Positions 1-9,400 of a stretch of 64,000 nucleotides of DNA are shown here, in pieces; the first letter of the stretch is position 1; each line of letters opens with the position of its first letter. The notes under the pieces are model-generated. The model was not told the origin of the DNA, searched no databases, and saw nothing but the letters and a program-made list of their open reading frames with translations. Both the position numbers and the translations under genes were made by a program. Source of the stretch: Pseudomonas sp. P8_241 (GTDB lineage Bacteria; Pseudomonadota; Gammaproteobacteria; Pseudomonadales; Pseudomonadaceae). The stretch spans positions 3,422,001-3,486,000 of the forward strand of contig NZ_CP125377.1 in the NCBI RefSeq assembly GCF_034008315.1, read 5' to 3'.

Positions 1-2
1 TG

Positions 3-125
3 GCTGCAATGAATGAATTCACCGCAAGCCTCACGTCGGAGGAACTTCTTCGCCTAGAGAGTCTGTTGGAGAAGATGCTGCGCACTGAATCGCCCAGGTT
101 CTCAATGCCAGACATTCGTACCTAG
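3..125 (+). CDS. 3' end of a MarR-like regulator (partial)
   Basis: An open frame enters from the left edge and stops at TAG 123-125. The visible 40 or so residues contain NEFTASLTSEELLRLESLLE, a charged amphipathic helix. This resembles the last dimerisation helix of MarR-family regulators, where a phrase like 'LT.EE...L..LL.K' precedes the C-terminus. The DNA-binding part lies outside the window, so the family call is an inference from the tail alone. Confidence 0.4.
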   Translation, partial: AAMNEFTASLTSEELLRLESLLEKMLRTESPRFSMPDIRT

Positions 126-454
126 CGATCCGCGATGGCGTTTGCAGGTACTCGAACACACGGATGGCCTTGCGCGTAAGAATAAGCGGCGCGAACGGCG
201 TTATGAAGGCTGAAACAATAACACGTTAGTTAGATAATTGGGTAAACACCTTACAGCGGCAGGGATAGACGTGGCATAGGTGAGGCCAATGGGTCACTCG
301 AATGGCCCTAGCATGCGCATCACAAACCTTTTATGCAGTATCCGGGTATGACAGTTATCGGATATCACATCTGTATTTCTCCGATCTGGCCGCTAGGTAT
401 TCCTAGAAAACTCTGGCCAAAAGAAGGCTAAGCAGGTTGCAATACAACTGCACC
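126..454. other. intergenic, nothing recognised
   Basis: About 330 bases between the MarR-like tail and the 3' end of the recombinase gene. I see no convincing reading frame, tRNA or strong terminator hairpin. Base composition is closer to AT-neutral than the rest of the window, like the recombinase gene beside it. Confidence 0.4.
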
Positions 455-1684
455 CTAGAGCTGTTCTGTTCCTTTGCTGTAGTACCGGTCCATCGTATAG
501 GCGAGTGATGCGTAGCGGAGATCTCGCTGAAGGTGTCTAAGATCCCTAAATTGTGCGGCGTTCATTGCCCCGGTTTCGCGCAACCAAGCTAAAGAAGCAG
601 CACGAAGGGAAGTACATTGCTCATCGCTCGAACCACTACGTACCATCTTCAAAAGCGTGAGATCAAAAATGTTTTGAACGATTTTTCTTATCTGTCGATC
701 CGTTAATCCAGGTCTACCATGTACCGTTACAAGCAGCGGATCACTGTCCCCAGGACTCGGTAAGGGTGACAGATTTCGGCTTTCTCTATAGCGGACAAGA
801 TATGGAATAAATTCGGGGTCCACCGAAATTATCTGAGACTTGCTTCGACCTGGTAATTCAAACCACCAACAATCGTCGCGTTCAAAAAAAGAACTCATGC
901 ATGGTGTGTTTTCATTAAAGCTAGCGAGATCAGCACCTCGAAGGTACAAGTAATAGGTTACCATGATAATGAATAACGATCGTTCATATCTAGGGTCGCA
1001 CTGCGCCATGGTTTCCGCAGTATCAACAACCAATGCCCATTGTTCGTGCGTTAGTGATGGCCTATTTTTTTTTGTGGATCTCAAGCGATTAGCGTATCGT
1101 TTACTTAATAGCGCCGCAGGATTCGATTTACCAACACCTATCTCGATCATGTAGTTATAAAATGAACTGCATGCACTAAGCAACTGAACCATGCAACTAA
1201 CTGACGTCACGCACTGAAAAGTCGAGTCGTCCTCATCATCTATTTTAATACAATTCCCCATCGCCTTTGAGCGTCGATTCCTCATTGGTCGCCAAGCGTC
1301 ATTGAAATCTATATAGCCCTCATTATCAGTGAATCGCTGTCTCGGACAGCTTCCCACCCAATCATTCGCAGGGTGCTCGTTAAAACTAACAAAGTCCCTG
1401 ATGTCATTGACACTCAAAGCTAATGGTGATTTTTCCGCGTAGATCCAACTCCAAAGAAGTATGCGCTCAATATAATTTCTGTAGTTTGGGAACGTATTAG
1501 GTTCTACGCAGCGCGCTAATAAAAATTTGCGTGCACAAACGTAGTCTTTCTCGACATCAATAGAAGACTGGAAGCTCTCAAAATATTTGCACACTGACGG
1601 ATAACGAGCATAGAGGTTTAATAATGGAGTTTCCAGAGACGCCTTGTCGTCGAAAATTGGGCGAGGCCGCAAGTAGATTTTCAC
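455..1684 (-). CDS. diverged tyrosine recombinase / site-specific integrase
   Basis: 409 residues with a tyrosine-recombinase layout: an alpha-helical SAM-like N-terminal half (about 20-200) and a C-terminal catalytic half. Box I is YLYLRGADL with R249; a lysine in GRSKSQ (K282) sits where the beta-hairpin Lys belongs; box II arginine is R361 (TSLRAASLAWLRETGA); the nucleophile is probably Y401 or Y402 (TMDRYYS). By my alignment the two usual catalytic histidines are replaced: the H of HxxR is T358 and the H/W of LGH is Y391. The protein may belong to a divergent island-associated recombinase group or be catalytically weak. The gene is AT-richer than its surroundings, which suggests acquisition. 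It lies about 500 bp from the dif-like site. It cannot be XerC or XerD, which are about 300 residues and keep both histidines. Confidence 0.8.
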   Translation of the reverse strand: MKIYLRPRPIFDDKASLETPLLNLYARYPSVCKYFESFQSSIDVEKDYVCARKFLLARCVEPNTFPNYRNYIERILLWSWIYAEKSPLALSVNDIRDFVSFNEHPANDWVGSCPRQRFTDNEGYIDFNDAWRPMRNRRSKAMGNCIKIDDEDDSTFQCVTSVSCMVQLLSACSSFYNYMIEIGVGKSNPAALLSKRYANRLRSTKKNRPSLTHEQWALVVDTAETMAQCDPRYERSLFIIMVTYYLYLRGADLASFNENTPCMSSFFERDDCWWFELPGRSKSQIISVDPEFIPYLVRYRESRNLSPLPSPGDSDPLLVTVHGRPGLTDRQIRKIVQNIFDLTLLKMVRSGSSDEQCTSLRAASLAWLRETGAMNAAQFRDLRHLQRDLRYASLAYTMDRYYSKGTEQL

Positions 1685-1829
1685 CTATGAACACTCCGCA
1701 TCTATTAAGAAAAGGTGCGCACCGTAAATGCGCGTTGTTACACAGAGCTCACAGGCTCATTAGGAACGGTAAATGCCCGATTCCAATTAGTCAATTAATT
1801 GATATCGATTTCTGGAAATCTTTTTATAT

Positions 1830-2003
1830 TTCCACCGATAATCGATTACGCATGGAAAACTATCAGGTGGACTATCCAACAAAGAAATCACCAAAAACCG
1901 TGGAATTTCTTATTGTTATTGCGTAAGCAATGGATTTATTCGTCTGAAAAAAGTGGAATTGGTAGCTGTTAATCAGTGGAATTGCTCGTTATCAGGTGGA
2001 AAA
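1830..2003 (+). repeat. cluster of GTGGAA(TT) direct repeats
   Basis: GTGGAATT occurs at 1900-1907, 1953-1960 and 1976-1983. Partial copies are GTGGAC at 1867-1872 and GTGGAAAA at 1996-2003, and one inverted TTCCAC lies at 1830-1835. Several copies share the prefix ATCAG or ATCAGG. The cluster starts about 150 bp upstream of the recombinase start codon. It could be arm-type recombinase sites or regulator sites; function is inferred only from repetition and position. Confidence 0.4.
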
Positions 2004-2194
2004 GAGCGATGTCGCTAGGTTTATCAGTTGATAAATATCGATACAATTCCAGCGATCAACGACAGAAGATAACTGCGTGCTTGCTAGCTAGGAACATAAC
2101 CGAATGAAAATGTTAGATTTATTGCCTGCCGTTAGGATTCCATTTAATTGTGGTCGGTCACAAAACAAGTTGCAACACCATTGAAACGGCATTC

Positions 2195-2222
2195 GTTTAA
2201 CATAATATACATTATGCGTACC
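2195..2222 (-). other. dif: dif-like XerCD recombination site
   Basis: Read on the minus strand, the 28 bases are an 11-bp XerC-side arm GGTACGCATAA, a 6-bp centre TGTATA and an 11-bp XerD-side arm TTATGTTAAAC. As I remember the E. coli dif site (GGTGCGCATAA, TGTATA, TTATGTTAAAT), only two of 28 positions differ. dif is where XerC and XerD resolve chromosome dimers at the terminus, activated by FtsK. A second possibility is a dif copy left at the end of an element that integrates by XerCD. I see no other dif-like sequence in this window. Confidence 0.85.
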
Positions 2223-2738
2223 TTCGTATTCCCACGCGGGGTCCATGGTGGTCAGATTTGAAGCCTGGCAGTTCTCAGAAGTAATCGTGTAAATCGAGCC
2301 TTACCTCACGTTCACTGATTTGCTGACAGATCATTTGTCCGGCAATGATCAGCGCGCTACAGGTTCTGGCACGGCCTTTGTGACGGTCATCGTATGCGGA
2401 TTTGCCCATTCGTTAGATTGAAGAAGCTTTTTTGGGAGCCGCTCGATCGTTTACGGCATTACTTACGCGACTTACGCGGCAAGTCCATCGGAAAACACGT
2501 CGCTGTGTGAAATCTGCAGCATTGAGCATGGAGTTGGTGCGCAGATTTCAAGGGGCTGCGACACGTGAAAAGCACCGCCTGATTTACCTGAAAATCTTGA
2601 CGGTCTGGCGGCTAACACCTTGCGCTTGAAGGCTGTTGAGCTTTCGTCCCGCCCAACACCCTGGTTGCTCTCCTGAATCTGGCTAGATTAAAAGCTCAGT
2701 AAAATGCCAGTCCGGTACCGTTGTTAACCACGATTCTG

Positions 2739-2765
2739 ACGTGTTAACTACGCTGGTTAACACGT
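2739..2765. repeat. perfect 10-bp dyad with extra GTTAAC copies
   Basis: ACGTGTTAAC (2739-2748) and GTTAACACGT (2756-2765) form a perfect inverted repeat around a 7-base spacer TACGCTG. Two further GTTAAC hexamers lie at 2723-2728 and 2776-2781, so four copies occur within 60 bp. The run of A after the right arm does not fit a terminator in either direction. A protein-binding site or recombination site is more likely. Confidence 0.45.
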
Positions 2766-2978
2766 AAAAAAACAAGTTAACAGAGTCATTCTGACCCTGC
2801 GTGTTCGCCTTGATTTGCCCGGCGCGCCTAGGTTTTTCAACGCTCTGCCTGGCACCCCCGCGAGATCAGGATGGACCACATCAAGCGCCCTGACACCGCG
2901 TTTGCGAGGAGATATGTGCTCTTGAAGGTGGTCTACCACCAATGGCAACGCAACAACATCTACGTGAAATCATTAGCC

Positions 2979-3008
2979 AGCTCAACTAAACGTCTATTTA
3001 GTTGAGCT
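2979..3008. repeat. perfect 12-bp hairpin
   Basis: AGCTCAACTAAA (2979-2990), loop CGTCTA, then TTTAGTTGAGCT (2997-3008). The stem is perfect but rich in A/T. It is followed by ATTAATTAATGA rather than a clean T tract. It may be a bidirectional terminator, an operator, or the trace of an element end. Confidence 0.45.
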
Positions 3009-3434
3009 ATTAATTAATGACCTTTCTATCTTGTTGAGCGATACGACGATTTCACTCCAGTACCCTTTCTTCCATACATTTCAGGTCTGAGAGCTAACAA
3101 ATGCGATTTATTTCATCCGTGTTGATCGTACCCGTCCGTCCGGGGAGTTTCCGGTAGCAACAAAACAAGCAAAATCCTCGTCACCTGCGCGGCTGCTTCG
3201 CACACCACCTTGAGCGTAACGACAGCGCTGTTTCCAATAGTTTGCCGATCACACAGCCCCCTGCGGCCAACATCGCCTATGTTCGCTAGCGAACAGACTT
3301 CGCCCCGATGAATAACCCACACTCGTCGGTGGAATGCTGCGCCCGGCGGCGCAATGCCCCGCACACCCAGCCTGGCGTAGAACCGCCTTCATTCCACATG
3401 CGACCTGCCCTGCGCGGTTCGTACGAAGGATCTC

Positions 3435-6400
3435 ATGCAAAATATCCTGACACGCACGCTGTCCAGCCTTTGGCGCTCACCGGCCATCTGGCTCAGGTGG
3501 AGTGCAGCGCGGCACAAGTTCGAGTACGAGCCAATCCTGCGTTCCGACCTGTTCAATGCGCAGCAGATCGCTGACCACGGTATCGTACTGGCACGGCAGC
3601 ATCTGCTTGGGCGTCTTTCAAAAAAGGACGCATTACTGGGCCGCCTGACTGACAACCAACTGATTCTGGAACGTAGCTGCGCAACGCTCAGAACCGTACA
3701 ACTGTCCAGCCGACGTGCTACCCCTGCGGCCGAATGGCTGCTGGACAACTTCTATCTCATCGAAGAAAACATCCGTACCGCAAGGACCCACCTGCCCAAT
3801 GGCTATAGCCGCGAGTTGCCACGCCTTTCCGAAGGCCCTTCAGCCGGCCTGCCGCGGGTTTACGACATCGCCCTGGAAACCATCGCTCACGGCGATGGCC
3901 GGATCGACGCGCAAAGCCTGAATAGTTTCATCGCCTCTTATCAGACCATTACGCCATTGGCCCTGGGCGAGCTTTGGGCAATCCCGATCATGCTGCGACT
4001 GGCGCTGATCGAGAACTTGCGACGCGTGGCATCTCGCGTAATGGCCAACCGGGATGACCGCAACCTTGCCGATGACTGGGCCGATCGCTTGATCGAAATA
4101 GCCGAGCGCGACGCCAAGAGCGTGGTGTTGACCGTTGCCGACATGGCGCGATCGGCACCGCCGATGACGCCATCTTTCGTTGCAGAACTGGCGCGCCGCC
4201 TGCACGGACAAAGCGCTGCGCTGATTTTGCCCATGGCGTGGATAGAACAAACTCTCGGTGAGTCCGGTCTGACGGTCGAACGCCTGGTCCAGTTGGATGC
4301 TCAGCAGCAATCCGGTGACCAGGTGTCCATCAGCAACAGCATCGCCAGCTTGCGGTTGCTGGCAGCAACCGACTGGCGCGAGTTCGTCGAACGGCTCAGC
4401 CATGTCGAACAGCAATTGTGCACGGACCCGGCGGGCGTCTACGCGAAGATGGACTTCGCCACCCGCGATCATTACCGCCATGTGGTCGAACGCCTCGCGC
4501 GGCATTGTGTGCAGTCTGAAACCAAGGTGGCACAAGCCGCCATCGAACTGGCCACCACCACACAGCCCACGGCCGGTGTAACCGGGCACGTGGGCTACTA
4601 CTTGGTGGCTGACGGGTTGCTCAGTCTGGAGCAGGCGCTGCACGCCAGTGTGCCGCTGCTCGAACGATGGAAGCGCCTGCTGCAGAGCGCCCCGTTGAAG
4701 TTCTACCTGTGCCCTGCACTGCTGCTGACACTGCTGTTGGCCTGGCCATTTCTCAGCAGCGCTTATCGCAGTGGCACGCCAATCTGGTGTCTGGTCCTGC
4801 TCGCCGTGCCCACGCTATTGATGACCAGCCGTCTCGCGATCGGCCTGGTCAACTGGCTAGTGACCCTCACGGTAGTCCCGTCGATACTGCCCCGTCTGGA
4901 CTACAGCGAGGGCATACCGGCCGAGGCGCGTACGCTGGTGGCGGTGCCTACGATGTTTGCCAACGCCGGCGACATCGAGGCCTTGGCCGAAAGCCTGGAA
5001 GTGCGATTCCTGGCCAATCGCGATGCCAACCTGCATTTTGCGTTACTCAGTGACTTCATGGACGCCCCTGCCGAGGTGATGCCCGAGGATGCCGAACTGC
5101 TCGCACTGGCACGCCATCTGGTCGAGACGCTAAACCGCAAATATGCCGATGGCCAGGTCGACCGGTTCTTCCTGCTGCACAGGCCACGGCACTGGAGCTC
5201 CACCGAACGGGTATGGATGGGGCATGAACGCAAGCGCGGCAAACTCGCTGAGCTCAATGCTTTGCTACGTGACAAAGGGTTGCCTGGCAAAGGACAGGAC
5301 CGCTTTGCATTGATCGTCGGTGATGTCGCGCCACTGGGTTCGGTTCGCTTCGTCATCACACTGGACACCGATACCTTGCTGCCACGCGATGTCGCGCGTC
5401 AGTGCATCGGCGCTATGATGCACCCGCTGAACCATCCCGTATTCGATGAACAGAGCGGGCAGATCGTCAGCGGGTACGCCATCCTGCAGCCACGGGTGGG
5501 GATCAGCCTGCCCAGCACGGCACGCTCGACCTACGCCCGCCTGTTTGGCAGCGATGCGGGTGTCGACCCCTATACCCGTGCGGTCTCCGATGTTTATCAG
5601 GACCTGTTCCAGAACGGTTCCTTCATCGGCAAGGGCATCTATGCCGTCGACGCCTTCGAACAGGCACTCGAGGGCTGCTTGCCCGACAACTGCATTCTCA
5701 GCCATGACTTGATCGAAGGCTGCTATGCCCGCTCCGGGCTGCTCAGCGATGTACAACTGTATGAGGAGTATCCTTCGCGCTACAGCGCCGACGCCAAACG
5801 CCGACACCGCTGGATTCGCGGCGACTGGCAAGTGCTGTACTGGGCCCTGCCGTGGGCGCCGAAACCGCAGGGAGGATTCGCACCCAACCGCCTCAGTGCC
5901 CTGGCACGCTGGAAGATTTTCGACAATCTGCGCCGCAGCCTGGAGCCAGGTGCCTTTCTGGTCATGCTGACATGGGGCTGGTTGGGTACGGCCGAGCCCG
6001 TCTCCTGGACATTGGCGGTGGTCATTCTGGTGTTTCTCCAACCCGTACTGCAGTCGGTACTGGCGCTGGTACAGAAAGCTGCCGATATTCCACTGGGGCA
6101 ACACCTGAGCGCTGCATTGCGTACCTCGGGTCAGCATTTCATGCGAGCGCTGCTGTCGATTGTCTGGTTGCCATCCGATGCGTTGTTGAGCATCGATGCG
6201 ATTGGCCGTTCACTCTGGCGCATGCTGGTCAGCAAACGCCGCCTGCTGCAATGGCAGCCTTCTCGTGAAGTGGAGCGATCCAGTGGCAACGATCTGCCGG
6301 GCATGTATCGAAGCATGTGGATTTCCCCTGCGCTGGCGCTGATTCTATTCGCCGCCCTGCTCCCCTCTCTCTCCGTACTCGCACTCGCGGCACCCTTGCT

Positions 6401-9400
6401 GCTGGTGTGGTTGGCGAGCCCGGCAATTGCCTGGTGGATCAGCCTGCCGACGACACCGGCGGCGTTTAACCCATCAGCGCAAGACCTGCGATTCCTGCGC
6501 ATGCTGTCGCGCAAGACCTGGGCCTTCTTCGATCGGTATGTGGGCCCTGAGGACAACTGGTTGCCGCCGGACAACGTCCAGGAGATTCCCAAGCCAACCA
6601 TTGCCCATCGGACATCACCAACCAACATGGGCATGGCCTTGCTCTCTCACCTGGCGGCCCACGATTTCGGCTATTTGAGTACCGGGCGCTTGCTCGAACG
6701 CATCACTGCAACGCTTGATTGCATGGCCGGCCTTGAGCGTCATCATGGGCACTTCTACAACTGGTACGACACCCGGACACTCCAGCCGCTGGCGCCTCGG
6801 TACGTGTCCACCGTGGACAGCGGCAACCTGGCGGGCCTGCTGCTAACCCTGCGGCCTGGGCTGCTGGGGTTGGTCGACACGCCCCTGTTCGATCAACGCA
6901 CCCTTGGCGGCCTGGGCGACACCCTCGATGTGCTGCAGCAGGCGTTACAGGGCGTGAATCTCGATGACTGTGCCGTGCTTGAACTACGTGCGAAGGTGGA
7001 GCTGGCCACTGTCCAGGACACCCCGGACAACATCCTGCAATTACTCGATCTGGCGGATGCCTTGGTAATCGACCATCCGGCCACGTCTGCTGAAGAAGCA
7101 CACTACTGGTTGCAGGCATTACAGGCGCAGTGCGCGGATCTGCGCACAGAACGACTGCGCTTCGAGCTGCCGCAGGCAACGGCCCAGGCCAGGGCGCCTG
7201 CACTCACCCTGCGTCAAATGGCAGAGATCGATTGCACGCAGTGGCTGCCCGCCGATCAGGCGCAAGTGCAGGCGGTGCAACGCCTGGCTCGCGCACGAAT
7301 CATCCACCTTGAGCGCCTGGCCGAATTGTCCGCGTCACTGGCCAGCATGGACTTCACTTTCCTCTACGATGCTCAACGTGACCTCTTCTCGATAGGCTAC
7401 AACGCCGACGAGCGCAGGCTGGACAACGGCTATTACGACCTGCTCGCTTCAGAGGTTCGCCTGACCAATTTCGTGGTCATCGCCCAGGGCCAGCTGCCGC
7501 AGCAGGCCTGGTTCACCCTTGGACGCTTGCTCAGTAACAATCGGGGGGTGCCAGTACTGCTTTCCTGGTCCGGATCAATGTTCGAGTACCTGATGCCAAA
7601 CCTGGTAATGCCCAGCTATGAAGGTACGCTACTGGAGCAGACATGCCGCGCTGCCGTCGCCTTGCAGATCGAGCATGGCAACCAGTTGGGCATCCCCTGG
7701 GGCGTGTCCGAGTCGGGTTACAACACCCTGGATGCTCACTTCAATTATCAGTATCGGGCGTTTGGTGTTTCAGGCCTTGGCCTCAAGCGCGGGTTGGCCG
7801 AGGATACCGTGATTGCGCCGTACGCCAGTGCTCTGGCGCTGATGGTCGAGCCGGAAGCGGCGTGCCGGAACCTGCAACGCCTGGCTGCTCAGGGCTCGGC
7901 CGGTCGCTATGGTCTGTACGAAGCGGTCGACTACACCGAGGCACGTCTGCCACGCGGCCAGCGCTATGCGGTTGTGCAGTCGTTCATGGCGCACCATCAG
8001 GGCATGAGCCTGCTGGCCTTGACCAGCCTGCTGCTGGACCGGCCGATGCAGCGACGTTTCGAGTCGATTCCGGCATTCCAGGCGACCATCTTGCTGCTGC
8101 AGGAACGCGTACCCAAGACCGCCGCGCCCTACCTGCATGCGGCCCAGGACCCTGCCACAGAAGAAGGCGGACGGACGCAGGAAACCAGACTTCGGGTGTT
8201 CGCCGATCCCGGGCGCAAGCGCCCCGCCGTCCAGCTGCTCTCTAACGGCCATTACCATGTCATGCTCAGCAGTGCCGGCGGCGGTTACAGCCGCTGCAAC
8301 GATATCGCCGTGACCCGCTGGCACGAAGACGCGACCTGCGACAACTGGGGCATGTTCTGCTACCTGCGTGATGTCACCAGCGGCGTTTTCTGGTCCTCGG
8401 CCCACCAGCCGACCCGGCACCGACCAGAAAGCCATGAAGCGATTTTCAGCGATGCCCGGGCCGAGTTTCGTGTTCGCGAGCTCGACTTCGATACGCACAC
8501 GGAGATCGTCGTGTCCCCCGAAGACGATATCGAACTGCGCAGGCTGCACATCACCAACCGCGCCCGCGTACGTCGTAGCGTGGAGATCACCACCTACGCC
8601 GAGGTGGTCCTGGCGCCGGCAATCAGTGATGCCCTTCACCCGGCCTTCAGCAACCTGTTCGTGCAGACCGAGTTGCTGCCAACGCTGCAGGCAATCATCT
8701 GCACCCGCAGGCCTCGCTCCAGTAAGGAAGCGGCACCCTGGATGTGCCACCTGCTGGCTGCCCATGGTGTGGACATTGATGCCATTTCCTATGAGACCGA
8801 TCGAGCGCGCTTCATCGGCCGCGGGCGCAACGTTGCAGCACCTGCGGCGCTTGATGGCAATGTCCAGCAGCTGTCCGGAACTGCAGGCTCGGTGCTCGAC
8901 CCGATCGTGGCAATCCGCTGCCGTATTTCACTGGAGCCAGGGCAAGCGGCGACCATCGACCTGGTGACGGGCGTCGCGGACAGCCGTGAAGGTTGTCTGT
9001 ATCTGATCAATAAATACCGCGACCGGCACCTCGCCGATCGCGTCTTCGACCTGGCATGGACTCACGGCCAGGTCTTGCTGCGCCAACTCAATGTATCGCT
9101 GGAAGATGCCCGCCTGTTTGAACAGATGGCCTCTTCGATCATCTACGCCAATGCTTCGTCGCGCACTGAAAATAGCGTATTGATGGCCAATCGACGGGAT
9201 CAATCGAGCCTCTGGGGCCAGGCGATATCCGGGGACTTGCCCATCGTTCTGCTGCAGATCGCAACCGTGGAGAACATCGAGCTCGTACATCAGATGGTCA
9301 AGGCCCACGCCTACTGGCGGCAAAAGGGGCTGGTGGTGGACCTCGTCATCTGGAACGAAGACCAGGCCGGTTATCGCCAACAACTCCAGGACTTGATCAT

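Larger units (their letters stand above)
1685..3434. other. gene-poor region around the dif-like site
   Basis: About 1.75 kb with no reading frame I can assign. Short frames exist on both strands (for example 1624-1926 +, 2432-2629 +, 2757-2948 -), but none has a recognisable family, good ribosome site and consistent codon use together. It contains repeated GTGGAATT motifs (1830-2003), the dif-like site (2195-2222), two perfect dyads (2739-2765 and 2979-3008) and, at its right end, the leader of the glucan synthase gene. Part may be decayed mobile DNA. Confidence 0.5.

Noticed and set aside
2757..2948. A 63-codon minus-strand frame in the dif region
   Set aside because: No good ribosome site, overlaps the dyads and has no recognisable similarity.
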